Source of the DNA: Symbiodinium natans
Taxonomy: Eukaryota; Sar; Dinophyceae; Suessiales; Symbiodiniaceae
Length of the DNA: 64,000 nucleotides
Assembly (NCBI GenBank): GCA_905221605.1
Contig: CAJNDS010000103.1
Location: 146,001-210,000, forward strand
Direction: 5' to 3'
The position numbers and the translations under genes were made by a program. Shown here one piece after another: positions 10,938 through 24,140 of this stretch. Every line of letters begins with the position of its first letter. Position 1 is the first letter of the stretch. A model generated the notes under the pieces. The model saw only the letters and a program-made list of their open reading frames with translations, had not been told where the DNA came from and ran no database searches.

Positions 10938-12753
10938 GCCGGCAATAAGCGCTTTCTAGTAGCAGGTTACCCTGCAAGGTTTCGAACAAGAACACGCCTG
11001 AGGCGGCTCTAAACCCTGGCTTAGCTGGTGACCAGCATGGCCAGGTCTGGACAATCCTGCCTGTTCAATGCGTTTTTGTGCGAATGGGAAGTAGCAATCC
11101 AAGAATGTGCCCACCTAAAGATCAGATCTTCTACAGTTCATAAATCAAACAGCACATCAAATGTGACTTGTACTGGCCCCGAGCCTGCATAGTGCAGATT
11201 AGATTACAAGCAATGAGCACATTTGGGTCGCAGGCATGCAGAAACGAAGGCCTTATTTGATGGGGTGTCCCTCCTGCCTCGACTCATCGAACCCCACTTG
11301 CTGGTAGTGGTAGACGTTTGTGCTTATGGCGTGCGTAGACGGCAAAAGAAACATCCTCCACTGCGTAGTCGACCTTTCAGTTCCCGCGGATAGCGTCAGC
11401 AACCCTGGGCCACCGAACGAGGTTCCAATTGCACAAGAAACCTAGGTAAAACCCAGAGCCGGCTTAGAGCTTAGAGGAATCCCCTGGCGTTGTGTCATAC
11501 CGAATCGAGTTTCATGTCATTACGAAGTGGTTCAAAACGAATCCATTCTCCCTGTTGTTCTATACTGCTACATAGACTGCTGCGTCACATTCATTTTCCA
11601 GTATTCCCAGCAATCTGCATTTGAGGCGAATGTAGATTCGCGTGTCTGCAATGGCTTGTGACAGTTTCGGCCGTGCCCACAGGATGGGATTCAATTCCAA
11701 GTGCTCGGGGAGGTCCTGTTGAATCCCACCGCGGAGCACCAACACAGCTTGAAACCACTTCCAAATGAGAAGCGATCTTTTGGTACCTCGGCACAGTGTG
11801 TTGGGGTTGACGAAGACAAAAAATGCACGGTGCAAAGCCCGGAAGCATGTCCGCTTGTCGTTTGAGGCATCATCTCACCTTTCCGGGCGCTGATGTCAGT
11901 GGCCATGACGGCTATGATCTCCTTCCCGCTGTTTCTGGGGATGGTCTTATTCGAGCATCGCACCGAAGACAGCGGAACCGCCCCTTGCCTGACATCGACT
12001 TTTGTTGACCGTGAGCCCACATGGTAGGCTGCTTTACGTTAGCATTCTCATGGGTGGTGGTCCGCCCCAAGGCTTGGTGGCGGCCATTAAACCATGTTAT
12101 CATTTATGGTGGCTGTTTGCGCCTACTGCTTCAAGCCTGGTGCACTGGGCTGGGCTGCGTGGACTCCACTTCACTTGGAAGCATCTTTACAGGAACACGC
12201 GTCCAAGAGAGTCTACGGTACTCTGCCCTCTTTCCTATAGGGATAGGTTCATACACGCATTACGCATTGGGGCTAAGTAGAAGGTACGTAAGCCCGGCAT
12301 GGAAGGATCTGCCCCGAATGGCCTGACAGAGCAACCTCTGTTTCAATTTAGCGGATCGACTAGCACTCCAAACAGCGAGTCGCAGCAGACTTTCTTTCCA
12401 AGAGCTCTGCGCAAAGCTCTTTCACCCTGACCAGGAATTGCTGCGACCCTCGTGCCGTGCCTGGCGATGTTCCTGGTGCCTTGACCTCTGAAAGTGATAC
12501 ATCGTGAAACCACAGCGATTTGAAACCCTGACTTCCCCAGGCTGAATCCTGAAATCTGTTGACAGCTGTATCTGTTGCGGCGCACGGTACTGCCGTAAGT
12601 TCATGGTTTTGGCTCGGAAGTTCTCACTGAGCAGGTGTCTGGCACCTTCTCCACCTTCAGCTACTGTGTGGCCTCGACAATTATCCTCTCTGGTGCTAAC
12701 GTGGTCACATGTGTTTGGCGACGTGGTTGGCGAGGTGCGTGGGCGGGGGTGAG
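10938..12753. other. No supported gene
   Basis: No recognisable domain on either strand. Unplaced 5' exons of the membrane protein gene that follows may lie here (12.6-12.75 kb is GC-richer). Confidence 0.3.
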
Positions 12754-14529
12754 GTTGCAAGCTTGTCACTTGCCTCAGTCATTCCAGTCCCTCCATCACC
12801 TGGACCATTGCCGGGAGGCGCGTTCTACCAGCTCTCCTGGGGAATCCCTTGGTTATGCCTTACCTTCGGTGCCTGGGTCGTGCTCTACGGGATCGCCGTG
12901 CTCCATGTTCAGATTGACCAAGTCTCGAAGGTAGCAAGTTCATTCTTCCTGCCGCTGTCCACTGCGACCTTGGAGCTGGGAACGGTCGCCAGTGCCACAG
13001 CGCTGTACAATCACCGGGTCTTCCAGCTTCGGGAGTCCGAGCCCGGATTGAAAACAGAGAGGTCCTTGGGGTTTCCGAGAATTGGGATTACCGGCCCCTA
13101 TGACAGGGGTATCTCACGGGGTACCCCGACTTTGGGAAATGCCCCATTAGCCAACAATTAGCCGCTCGTCATGGTAGCCGTTAGGACGCAAAGCGACAAA
13201 AGCTAAACATGCCCATCAGGTCATATCAGCCCAAAGAAAATGTCAAAGACATGCCGGAAGCTTAGGACCATCCGGCCTGGGGAGACCAAGCAAAAAGTAC
13301 CTTGCCTGTGGTTCCGGTGGCAATCCATGCTTTCACAGAGACTTGCAGGCTTGGCCACATTCTGGCGAGTGAATTTTCCGTGCCCTTCATGGTTTGTGCT
13401 TTTGCCAGAATCCGCACGAGTGCCTAGAGACAAAAGCCTAGACACTTCTGAGACTCAAGATGTGTTCCAGATATTTCCAGATCGGGATATCAGAGTTTTG
13501 GTCCACAGCTGCCACATCCTGAACCATCCCTCCTTGCTTTCAACTGACTCTGAAATTCTGTACTTGCCTGAGTGTAATTGACTTGTGAAAGCAGAGCCCT
13601 GTGCCAGGTTGGTGTCGGTTCTGGCTTCCACGGTGTTTGATGGCAGCAATTACTTCTGGATCTTCACAGGTATGCTATCACTGGCGTTGTCCCTGGGCTT
13701 CCAAGGGAGCAGAGTTTCGGGTTTAGAGGTTATCTTGGGGGAGACAAAAAACCTGAAGCAGCTCAGGAACGTCATGAACCGGCAGGGATGGAGCAGGTTC
13801 CTGGTGACCAAAACGCTCACATGCCTGGGGTTGCGGCCACGGTTCGTATTGGGGTGCACCGCGCCAACTGCCATCAGCCGACTTCACGACGTCGCCAAGA
13901 TCAGCTGCGGGTATCCCCGAATGATCGCTCCGATTGTGCTCGGTCTTGTTCAGCTGGTCACCGGCCATGGACTTTTCCGCTCCACGAACACAGTAGTAGC
14001 TCTTGCTGTGATATTCGTTTTTGAAGTTCTCGAGGATGTTTTTCATCACTGGGAGCTCTTGCCTTTCGCGCCCGTGCCACAGGCAGCTGCCGAGTATTTC
14101 TCTTCACTTGACGCATACTCACCGTACCAAAGCACTGTGCCACTTACCCAGTGGAGCTCCGTTACGGGCCCCGTTCTTCCAGAACCATGCGATTGGGAGC
14201 GCAGGGTGAGCAACGGCAGCGTGAGCTCCACGCCTGAACACAGCCCATTGGGCGACAGCCCAGTGAACGTCAGCCCAGGCGTGAGCCCAAAACGCTCTGT
14301 GAAGAGTGACGGGTCGGAATTCTCAGGCCCATCTCGTCGACGACGTCCGTCTGTCAGCAGTGCTGTGAGCACGGGCGGTGTAGAAACAGGATTCTCCGGC
14401 GTGGTTCGCAGGTGGTGGGGCCAGGATCTCAAGGTGCACACCGCACTTCGCCTTTGGCATTTGAGAAGTTGGCTCGCGCCTCAGGTGCCCAGACACGTGT
14501 TATCACGTGTTACTGCAGCACGTTTGTAA
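12754..14529 (+). CDS. Multipass membrane protein with Ser-Pro-rich tail, two visible exons (5' end not found)
   Basis: Not recognised. Exon 12754-13061 and exon 13608-14529 join in phase 2 across a GT-AG intron (13062-13607), giving 409 codons before TAA. Exon one holds two hydrophobic helices (around WLCLTFGAWVVLYGIAV and the FLPLSTATLELG region). Exon two adds about three more: near its start (YFWIFTGMLSLALSLGF), in the middle (MIAPIVLGLVQLVTG) and at VVALAVIFVFEVL. Between them is a hydrophilic loop. The C-terminal 150 residues are Ser/Pro-rich with repeated SP sites and an SPKR motif typical of proline-directed kinase targets, then Arg-rich and Trp-containing. The first exon begins after an acceptor AG, so a start codon and possibly a signal region lie upstream and were not identified. 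Role unknown; a membrane protein regulated by phosphorylation of its tail is an inference. Confidence 0.55.
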
Positions 14530-14935
14530 AAGGATGCCGGGACCCCACCTGGCGCACAGAAGTGTTTGCGCCTGTCGCCAGAGCAGGATTTGGAACAAAA
14601 GGCATCAGAAGGCCTGCGAGTCTCAGAAAGCCAGAGGGCTGGAGAGAGCGAGAGAGGCCCCTGACCCTCTTTTGTGTTTTGCAAACATGTTTCGAGCACA
14701 AGGCCTCGTGAGAGAAAAGCGGATGAAGTTTCGCACCACTTCCTTGCAACGGACCAGTAAGGGAGAAAAAGGAGAACACACTCACAGTTCCGAACATGTC
14801 TTTCTTTACAATCTACAAAAGGCGCCGAAGAAAAGGGCTGTGACGACGGATTGGAGCAAGGAAGACCAAGAGAACCCCCCTCATTCCGGACCACACATGG
14901 AAAGAAGGTTGAGAGATTTGCGCCTCCGACTCAGT

Positions 14936-14980
14936 CCCTCTCCGTGCGTGCGTGCCTGCGTGCGAGCGTGCGTGCGTGCG

Positions 14981-15011
<31 letters not shown>

Positions 15012-15067
15012 CTGTGTGTCTGTGTGTCTCTGTGTGTGTGTGTGTGTGTGTGTCTGTGTGTGTCTCT

Positions 15068-15099
<32 letters not shown>

Positions 15100-15262
15100 C
15101 TGTGTCTGTGTCTGTGTCTGTGTCTGTGTCTCTGTCTCTGTCTCTGTGTCTGTCTCTGTCTCTGTCTCTGTCTCTGTCTCTGTCTCTGTCTCTGTCTCTG
15201 TCTCTGTGTGTGTGTTGTGTGTGTGTGTGTGTGTGTGTTGTGCGTGCGTGTGTGCACGCACC
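14936..15262 (+). repeat. (TG)n / (TGTCTC)n microsatellite tract
   Basis: About 330 bp: TGCG-rich start, then TG runs interrupted by TCTGTG words, a block of pure TGTCTC/TCTGTC hexamers (about 15100-15205), then TG again. Open frames on both strands here (Cys-Val or Thr-His/Arg-Asp repeats) are products of the repeat. Confidence 0.95.
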
Positions 15263-16790
15263 ATCATGCACCGACACGCGCTGCCGTGTTTCTTATACAT
15301 CCTTGCTCGGTATTGCTCGGTATGCACGGTCGTCGAATAGTGATTAGTCCGTAATGTGCCGTGGGCAGTGCTGGCTGCCACATGATAAGCCGGCTCCTTT
15401 TCTGCTGTCCGTGAAGACTGGATCGGCTGTGCTTATGCAAACTTGTGGATGTTCAGGTCCTGGCCAGTAACCTTGAGCATGATCTGGATCATGAACGTGT
15501 ACACTATCTGCTGCTTGGAGTTGCTGCTGGGTCCTGGCTACCTACGGGGCCTGTGTGCCGATCCTACGTCACGGGAGGCCTTCAACCCGAACCTTTGGCA
15601 GAGCTATCCTCTCAGCTGCTGAGCAGACGAACAGCTCTGAAAGAAGGGATGGGCATGTTTCTGCTGTACCTCCACAAAGTGGAAGAATGGTCGGCGTGGA
15701 CATGCCATGCGAAAAGCCTGATAAGCAGGCTGAACCTGCTGAGCGAACATGCCGAAGGCAGCTTCGCTAAAGTCGCAGGCGTTCTTCAAATAGAGGCCCT
15801 ATCATGTTACAACGCGAATCGTTCAGTTCCCCGCGTGCTGGGCACCGGCCGGATTTGTGACTGCTACAAGCCAGTATAAGGGGCAAGTAATTCAAGGACA
15901 AGCGTTCTCTCTTGAGATTCTCGCTTTCTTTCTTGGTTCCGGCATGCCCACGACACTTGAATTTCGATTCATTCCCTTCTAGTGGCTATGAGTAGTTTCT
16001 TGGAGTGGAAGGCTTTATCTGCCCGTGTGCGGATTTAAGGCCTGAATGAAAAGCAGAGCAGTGTTCGCAATGCCGACATGCGTCTCGACACAGTTTAGGA
16101 CCTTAGGATTGCTGCTGGTCGATCTCGAAACGCCGTGCCGTTTCCGGATTCAAGTTCCTGCGGCTGCGTAGAACATCATGTAAGCTTCTCATGCATCCAG
16201 CACAGCAGCCCAGCAATCACAACGAAAGCATGCAAGCGCAAATGCAGTTTGAAAAGCGGTGCATGCAACTATGCACGAACAGTGCATGTCGCATGCGCAC
16301 GTGGTGTGTTGCGTGAATCGACTCAAGAATGCAGATACTTACAACTCGCAACAAAGAGCACTGCATAACACAGCGCAGGCAATGGCTGAAGTGCTCAGAC
16401 TTGACACGGCACTTGTGCGATGTTGAGGCAGGCCAGGCAGGCATGCGTTATTTTTCTGTCCGGACCTCAGGTTGGAGGCAGCATGAGGCAGCCTATTCTC
16501 ACATTACATGGTGCGAGAAGCTGGTATCAAATGCTTGCCACTGCAGGTTGCTTCTGCGCCTTATCCAGGCTCCGGTGCCCTGCAGCACTGCCCTTAGCAG
16601 CTGAGATCCAGCAAGTGTCATTTCGCATGCCGCAACAAGGCATGATCATGCATTCCTAGGCCTAGCCTTTTGTCCAACCTTGCTTTTCATGAGCTTCCCA
16701 GCCTCACATGTGCCGACCCAGAACCAACTTTGGCCGAAGAAGTCCAGGCCGTGGGTGCGTGGGTATGCAAAACTGCGCAGCCTACACACT
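15263..16790. other. No firm gene
   Basis: A + frame at 15445-15879 (144 codons, helical, Leu/Glu-rich) has some protein-like character but no recognised family or splice support. The rest shows nothing I can support. Confidence 0.3.
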
Positions 16791-16794
16791 TCCT

Positions 16795-16957
16795 GCAGTC
16801 TGGAAAGTACAGTTGTTGCAAGACTTGCTGCACCTTGGCGGGTTTCAGGAGACTTCAGTGATTCAGGCTGTGGCAAAGGATCCGTCATCCTGCCAGGTCG
16901 GTGATGTTGTAGCGCTGGTGGGCCCAAGCCGAACCATCCTCCACTTGGAGTCCCAGG
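16795..16957 (+). CDS. Candidate orphan exon, unrecognised
   Basis: A frame of about 54 codons looks coding (helix LLQDLLHLGGFQE, then a beta-type stretch GDVVALVGPSRTILHLE). It is followed by GAG, a possible GA donor of the kind used elsewhere in this window. The start edge is uncertain. No neighbouring exons could be joined to it. Confidence 0.35.
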
Positions 16958-19900
16958 AGTAGACGGGAGGGATTCATTGATTCATTGACTGCCTTTCGAT
17001 GACGATCCGGATGTGCAGCCTTGTTGCTTCCGATGAACCGGCACATTGTCAGTCACTGTCAACTACAGTGAATATTCTGAATCCACTGTCTCATAGCCCG
17101 GTTGCGCACAGAATTGGCTTCCAGATATCAGCAGTAGTAGCTTGTACTTCACGCGCCTTACGCATAAGTCCGTGCGTAAGGCACGAGGGCTGCAAGCTCC
17201 CCATGGAGGCGCCTATTTTCTCCAAAGAAATCATTACCCATACGTTGCATTGTTCGAACAATAGCCTTACTTGCCTCGCGCGAGTGTGAGCGTCGAAGGC
17301 TCCGTGTTTCTTCTTTTCTTCAATAAATCCACAACATGGTATGTACATTCTTCTAATGGAACCCTAAACCCTCGTGCGCATGATGTAGAACGCGATCGAC
17401 ATATTGCGCATGTCTAATGCACGTGCTTCGGCTTGAAATCGGCGGGGGACATGGTACAAGGTGTATCTTAAGGGGTTGGGACACTGCAGGCAGGCAGTGT
17501 GTCCGAACCGTAGCACACGATGTCACAAGGTATAGTAGAGGCAACTAAGGCGCAGCTGGCATGCGCGAATCTTGCTCAATGCTCATGGGTATCGTACCCC
17601 TCTTCATGTTGAGTTGCAACTTCTGCGTTTATCTGTTAAGAGAGAGCATTCGGAAGGAGCGCGACTGCGCGATCGTCACTTTCGGGTACGAAGGCTCCCA
17701 TTCCTTTGAGTTGAGAGGCAGCACCGAGAGCTGCGTCCGGCTCAAGTGAGTAGGAGGCTGCCAGAGCACAGCAAGTCGCAAAGCAAATCTGAGCAGTGCC
17801 AGGCTCGATCATCATTAGCTGCTTCGAGGGCACCTTGAACATCACTACAGAGGGCTGCTCGCCAAGGCCTGCATACTGGACACCTGGGAGAGCTGCCATG
17901 CTCAGATCTGTTCAGATCCGCAGGGCAGTACCGGGTGCACAAACTCCTGCAAACTGTGGATGACGAAACTGTGTAAACACAGGGCACCAGCTCTTTCTTC
18001 GTGCGTGCTGTGTGAGCATGGACATGCTGCCCGCAATTTCTGCCCTCACAATAGTTTGGAAATAGCATGAGATAACATGACAGTGCATCTATGCATTGCG
18101 CTTTCGGACACGCAGCCCTGGGCCCTGCACTTGCGGGAGTAAATGTAACTCTAACCGCGCTTTCAACTCGTCAGTTGGACTTCTAAAGCACGCAATGCAG
18201 CAAGAGCCCCTTTAACACGGTAGGCGAAGAACGTGCATTACCGTGTCAGCGCATCGGACTTGGCCGCGGAACCTGACAGGCGATGTCAGCCTTCTCAATC
18301 CATCACGGTGCGCTTGGGAGAACAGTCCGTGAGTGCTTCCCCTCTGAACATCATCGTGGCACGCTGAGTTGCAAGACTTGGCTTCCTGCGTTCTTTACCG
18401 GCATGTGGCACTTGGACCAGTTTCTATCTGTTTCTATTGAGGCCAGCGGTGGTCAAGAGGAGCGGCTCTGCAGAAATCTGCTCCATTCTGAGATGACTCC
18501 TGGGCCGCTCCTTTATGATGGACGAGTGTTTTTTCAAGGCCTTGACAGTTGAGCCATTGAGGAACCCGCTTTTTCGCAGCACGTACATCATGTACTGCAA
18601 CTTTGGTGAGGCCTGGTGAAGCTGCCAGTCCTAAGGAACAGTTTTGCGATAGGACTCAGGACATGTATGACCTTGCTTTCGAGCCATGGAATAGACACCT
18701 AATTTGATAGGTCACAGGTGCTACATGGCCAAGGGCCTATACTATGCATGGTTATCCGGGCACATTCAGTGACCATACATGTCTCTTCCTGAGCAGGTGA
18801 CAGTGGATACCCGCGATTGCGTCACACAGCTTCACTCTAAGCTGATGGCGAAACTGAAGGATTCTATTGAATGTTTCTGCGCGCATGCGCAATCGCATTG
18901 TGCTGGCCCGCATGCCGGCATGCAGCCCACTGTCCAGTCCTGCTGCAGTCCATGAAAGGCTGTTATACTTGTGCCTATCCGCTGACCGTTCGAGATGCGC
19001 TAGAGAGGGGTGTGTGTGTGTGTGTGTGTTGTGTGTGTGAGAACAGGGGTCAAATGCGTGGGAAGCAGGACCTCGCCAAGTACATTTGACCTTTAAGGAA
19101 TCACAGATTCTACGTCTTGGGTTGCGTCAACATCAGAAGTCAGCAGGTGTCAACCAGGAGCTGGCCGCTGCTCCTCCCTGTAGTTAGTAATCGCCTTCAA
19201 AAGCCAACGTGTACCAGTGTGCAGTCCAGCGTTAAGCAGAGGTCGCAAGAATGCCTGAGACGGCAAATCTGTAGTGAGAAAACAAGAAACAAAAAGTCCC
19301 GTGATCTCAGTCTCAGTGCCACAAAAACAAAAGCTGAGCCGAATAACGCGCAGAGGTGGGATCCGATGGGGGATCCACCCTGGACGCCTCGATCGAGGCA
19401 AGCTTCTATAGGCCCGGGGCGTCTCTGAGTGAAGCGCCCTGAGAGTACTCAAAACATTCGGTCGCCTCAAGGGAGTATGATTATATGGGATCCCAGATTT
19501 TGCGGATATCCCGAACTCAGGGCCTGGAAGGGTGTCTTGAGAATGTCCAAGGCTGATGCTACTCAGCTACTCTACTCGTACTTAGTACTCGTACTTAGTA
19601 GTTACACGGCTCCAGCGCTCCACAGCTCCTCCCTCGCTGTGGACTGCAGGCCTTTCGGATGGAGCTGTTCTGATGCCCCTCAGTTGCAGTTGCTCACATC
19701 TCCCTGTGGCGCGCTGCGTTGCTTCGTCCCAAGGCTCGGCGGACTAGGCAATGAGGGCCCAATCAAGGAGGCCGTGCCCAGACAGTTTGTGCAGCTATAC
19801 AAGAGCCGCTCAGCTTTGCAGCTGGGAGAAGGCAAGAGCCCTTGAGAAAGAACCTCTCCTCGTGAGCTTGAAGCAGATTCTTCTTCAACGGGTGCAAGAA

Positions 19901-20929
19901 AGAGTGTGAAGTGTGCCAGGTCTGGCAGTGGACGCCAAGCCCGTGGGCAGCCCCAGACATGCAGCGTGTCAAAACTGCCCGGAGTGCAAGTGCAACTACC
20001 TCCGTAGACAATTACTACCCGCAGGGCGGATTCGTCTCCTCATCTGCGCTGGGACCTCCTGAAACGCAGGACCAACATCCTGGAAGGGGTTTGGACACAG
20101 ACTGCCAAGCTGCCACCATGGCCGGCTGCTGAGGCGGTGGCTTAGTACCGTGTTGCCCGATTCTAGGGCTTCTGGTCTTGAAGGGGCTCCTCAAGGCGGC
20201 ATTACAGCAATCGAGTTGCCATGTTGCACTCGGGCCACTGCTAGGCCGCTAGGCGAGGGATGCTTGAGACAAGCCAACCACCACCCGAGTCATTCCCGAG
20301 TCCCGCGTCTTGCATACGAGGCGGGTTAGGGGTTAATTTAATTGAAGGTTTCAAGATTTGAAGGCCTCAGGATAGTGTAGGGCTTTGGATTTGCAAAGAT
20401 ACAGCCTGAGTGCGTAAATCGATTAAGGAGTGGCCGCTTTGATGCTGCGGCGGTCCAGCAAGTGACGGCCGAGTCTGAGCAGGCAGATGGACTTCATTGC
20501 TGATGCCCAACTCATATGTTTCCAGAGCGGCTGCTCTGTTCAAATCCCGACCGTCTCGAATGCACAGTTTCTCTTCTACTCGCAGGGTGCAGTTCCCTCT
20601 GTCCCTCTTGCAGAAGATCTTACCAGCGCAGCTGCTCATGGCTTGGTGTCGATTTGTGCCCCTTTCCCAAATCCGAATAGGTTGTCCTGATGGGTGGCAA
20701 CGACAACCAGAACCGAGGCATTCACAGATGTGGGGCCCGGTCCCAGTACTGCTGGAACTCCTCACGCCTCCGGCTTGGCAGGAGATGTTTGGCGGTGGCT
20801 GCGCAGTCCAGCAATTATCGAGCTGCCATGAGCTGAGAATGGGTTCTCGTGCGCCGCCCCGATCAGAAGCATTTGCCGCCCTCAAATGCGCAGACTCGAG
20901 AAAACGATAAGAGACGACAAAACGACAAC
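16958..20929. other. No supported gene
   Basis: Four kilobases with only short, overlapping open frames on both strands. A short TG run lies at about 19009-19040. Nothing recognised. Confidence 0.35.
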
Positions 20930-20934
20930 AAATA

Positions 20935-21180
20935 CTGCACGGCTCACGGAAACGTCGTTTCAGTACTTCGCTTGTAAAACAAATCAAAGCAGGTCCAGCC
21001 GGCTCACACAAAGGTTGATTCCAGTAAAATGCCTGTAGTACAAATCAATGATGAAAATCCAGCAGGCTCGCGCAGCTCGATTCCAGTATTCAGCTTGTGC
21101 CACCAACCAATCAACATCCAGCCGGCTGCCGGAAACGTCGAGTTCGGTACTCAGCTTGTACTACAAACCGATGAACAGCC
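20935..21180 (+). repeat. Degenerate ~60-bp tandem repeat, four copies
   Basis: The word GGCT(C/G) followed by a related ~50-bp block recurs at 20941, 21001, 21065 and 21124 (spacings 60, 64 and 59). Shared words are atccagccggct, gattccagta, cagcttgtactaca and caaatcaatga. The copies are roughly 70-80% alike by eye. The + strand frames across it look like weak coding sequence but are the product of the repeat. Confidence 0.7.
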
Positions 21181-22109
21181 GGTACAAGCGCTAGCAGCCG
21201 CTAGCAGAACTAAAGCTGTATTGCGAAGCAATGGAAGTCGTATCTAGGTATCTACAGGCTTGGCTTCAGAGACCATCCTCGGGCTTGGGTATACGGGTAT
21301 GCCAGGAAGATGGACATGGGTTTTTTTCATGTCGTGCTTCTGGCATCCGCTCCACGTTGCGGGGCGTTTTCAACTGTAGCAAATGTCCCACATGCATCAG
21401 CACATGGAGGCAGTTGGACGACAGTGAAGTAATTGGGAGTCAGGCACAAGACTGCGTCGGAGCCTAAGTTGAACCGCAAAGTTGGCAAGCGCAGCAAAGC
21501 ATGCATCATTTCATAGGTGTCCGATTATGGGCGTCGTCTGTCGGAGACTTAATCTTCGCATGAATTCATTGGACTTCACTGTGCCTTTCGTGCAGATGAG
21601 GACCTGCTATGCCTTGGCTGGGGTTTCTGGCAGACAATGGCATATCTCGCATTACCTCGAGGCTGGAACAGCTATGAGAGTCGTGCAAGCGGATGTAGCT
21701 GACGCAGTGATTCCCACAACGTTTTCATGGTTGAATGGAAGATGCAATCGGTCTTGCCCACCTTGCCTAGCACTTGCCTGGCAATTCTCAGATGTCGACG
21801 GAGATCCACATTGACTTACTCCACTCCGGAGGCCAGTTTCAACGAAAGAAACATGTCTCTTCCAGGAGAGTGCTTGCCAAAAGTGCGACTAGGTTAAAGT
21901 GTTGGTGGCGCTCTCAGTATAGGCACTTGTTTTTTAAGCGTGTTTGAGCCTGGGTTTTCGGGAGCGGCGGGGGGTTCGACCTTGGGTATGCTCGGTCTCT
22001 TCCGGCACCGTCTCCATGAGATCAAAAATGGTGTGCCCTGCTATGATACGGTCCCTTAAGAGTTCCTTGTGGTTAGTCTTTAGGCTGCCCAGGGAGGGAC
22101 AACATGTTG

Positions 22110-22270
22110 AGAGACCTCACAGAAGCGCCAGGTCCTGGGGGTCTGCCTACTGGCGCAGCCGGCGTTGGAGCAGCTGTTGTTGCTGCTTGGTATGGTGGAG
22201 GATGGTGTGCTGCTGCTGCTGCTGCTGATGACGATGAGGGCGGTTATGATTGTGTTGGGTTGGTGTAGTG
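22110..22270 (+). CDS. Candidate Gly/Ala-rich exon
   Basis: One + frame spells a Gly/Ala-rich segment, a short poly-Ala run from a (GCT)n stretch at 22206-22226, then an acidic DDDEGG end. It precedes, and may belong to, the gene at 22343-24140. A stop follows at about 22269. Weak support, because the triplet repeat alone could produce it. Confidence 0.25.
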
Positions 22271-22342
22271 TTTGTGGTAGCTGTAGCAACACCAGAGTGC
22301 TCACAGTTCATGATGCCGCAATTTTGGCTTCCTGCATCCCAG

Positions 22343-24140
22343 GCCATAGAACTGGACAGCTGCAGGCAGACCTTCCGTGTGCGCCGCTCAGCGTTGCATC
22401 CCCGTGTCTTGAAAACAAGACCGCATGCCTCTCTGGCAGACACTCAGGCGGAAGGAGGGCGGTGGAGTGCGCCACATGTTGCGTTGCACGATGGCGAGAC
22501 CTCCAGTGACTTGGTGCAGGTACAACCGGTTGCACAGGAGATCAGCCGCCTCAGCCTTTACATCCCAGAACTCAGCCTGGCCCATCCATGATGCAAAAAC
22601 ATCGTGTGTCTGCTGAAGTGAAAAAGGTTAAGACAGATGCCCGGCAGTGCACAGTAGAATCTTGGCCTCTTCGATACATTTTGAATCACATGTTGATCAG
22701 AAAGCCTTGGCCCCTCTTTCGCCTTCAACTGGCTTGAAAAAGCGATGAATGGAAACCTCAGGTGCCCCAATACCTCCGATACCTGCGACAAAGCTCAGGC
22801 CGTGGGCCCGCGCGGATGCACCTGCTGTCAGGTGGGGGTTTTGGCAGGATGGGGCCAGAATGGAGGTGGAGGAAGTTGCAGAATTGAGAGGGGTGCCGTC
22901 GCAAGAGTATGGTGACCAAACCGAGTTGGTTCAGAATTGGGTGCTGGAGGTATCAAGAAAGATTAGCTTGATTGTCGTCTGCCCATGTTTAGTGGGTTCA
23001 CCGTTGTTCAAGATGAGAGGAGGAATATTGCCTTGGGTGTCTCGACTCTGGCCTTTCGGAAGGAAGGCTTCTGTTCCTGTGTTGACCCAGTTCTACTTGT
23101 AAGTGTTGCCTTCAGAGAGCGGAAGCGACACAGACCGATTGTCGGTAACCTCACAGGTTGGGGCCTTCCGGCGCAGCCTTTCCTGGGCAGGCTCGACCAC
23201 TAAAGCTACTGACGCCACCGGGCAGTGATTCGGAGCCGTTCCCACCACCTTGCTTTGCAGTTGCGCAGCCTCCGGTTCGTTCTGGACCGCGAGAAGCAGG
23301 AGGTCCCTTGCAGTGATAGGTCTGAAAGAGTGCCTGCTTGAAGCATGTGTTTTTGTTCGGCTTGAGGCTCTGGAAGTGGAGGCTTCTTGTTGAACTGATG
23401 TGTGTTTGCCGATGTGTTTTTGCAGATCATTCTGTACAGCGACAACGTCCTGATGGCGCCAGCAGGCCGGAATTCGGGGGCGACCCCTGCATCTCTTCTG
23501 CTTTCCAACCTATCCCATGCTCAGTCCGAATTTTTCACCCGAGGTGCTTCTGAAGGACAGCTAGGCGTCCGGAGCCCAGCTGTTCCACATTGTTCCATGG
23601 TAGCACTTTCGAGAGAGAGGTACTCTTGCGATGCGAATACAACCGACTTCAGTTGCAGGTCCCCGTGGGTGGTGGCGCGCGGAGCACAGAGCATGTGCAG
23701 AAAGCGTTGAACCACGCAAGAACAGGCGCCCTGTACTCGGCTCATGTCCAGGTTTGTCATGACTATTCCGGGCCATTGCCTCAGAGATCACATATTGTAT
23801 ATACCGGTATTCAATCATAAGCCTCTGTAGTATACCGCAGTTCCAGCCACCGTGAGAGTTGTAGTGCTGCACAGATAACATCCTGTCCCGGACGGATCTG
23901 GGGGTACATGTCACAAGAAAGAAGCACGTTTCAGAAGCTGTTTCCATCCTCGACACATTCGCCCGACAATTCGATTCGTGTCTGATGCGTGCAGTTGAAC
24001 ATATGCAAGACTTACAAGACCCTCAGCTGTTCACAGATATGTTGGCCAACCTCAGGGGCAATGCCTCCATCGAGTGTCCCAACATGCCTCCGCCGGTGTC
24101 TATCATGTTTCTGAAGCGGGCGGCTCAGATCCGAGGATGA
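22343..24140 (+). CDS. Unrecognised multi-exon gene
   Basis: Not recognised. Coding stretches: 22343-22519 (acceptor AG then G; GT donor), 22848-22949 (acidic, ends LVQNWVLE; GT donor), about 22992-23099 (ends with a GTAAGT donor), 23426-23461 (strong pyrimidine-rich acceptor; GC donor), 23659-23751 (GT donor) and 23865-24140 (terminal, TGA at 24138-24140). All placed joins are phase 0. Only the start of the third stretch is not fixed. The last exon is the most convincing: about 91 helical residues including EAVSILDTFARQF and LFTDMLANLRG, then a Pro/Met-rich LECPNMPPP-like turn (here IECPNMPPPVS). No transmembrane helix or known motif was seen. The 5' end is unknown. Confidence 0.45.

Noticed and set aside
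14813-15381. Repetitive frames over the TG/TGTCTC tract
   Set aside because: Same cause: microsatellite sequence without stops.
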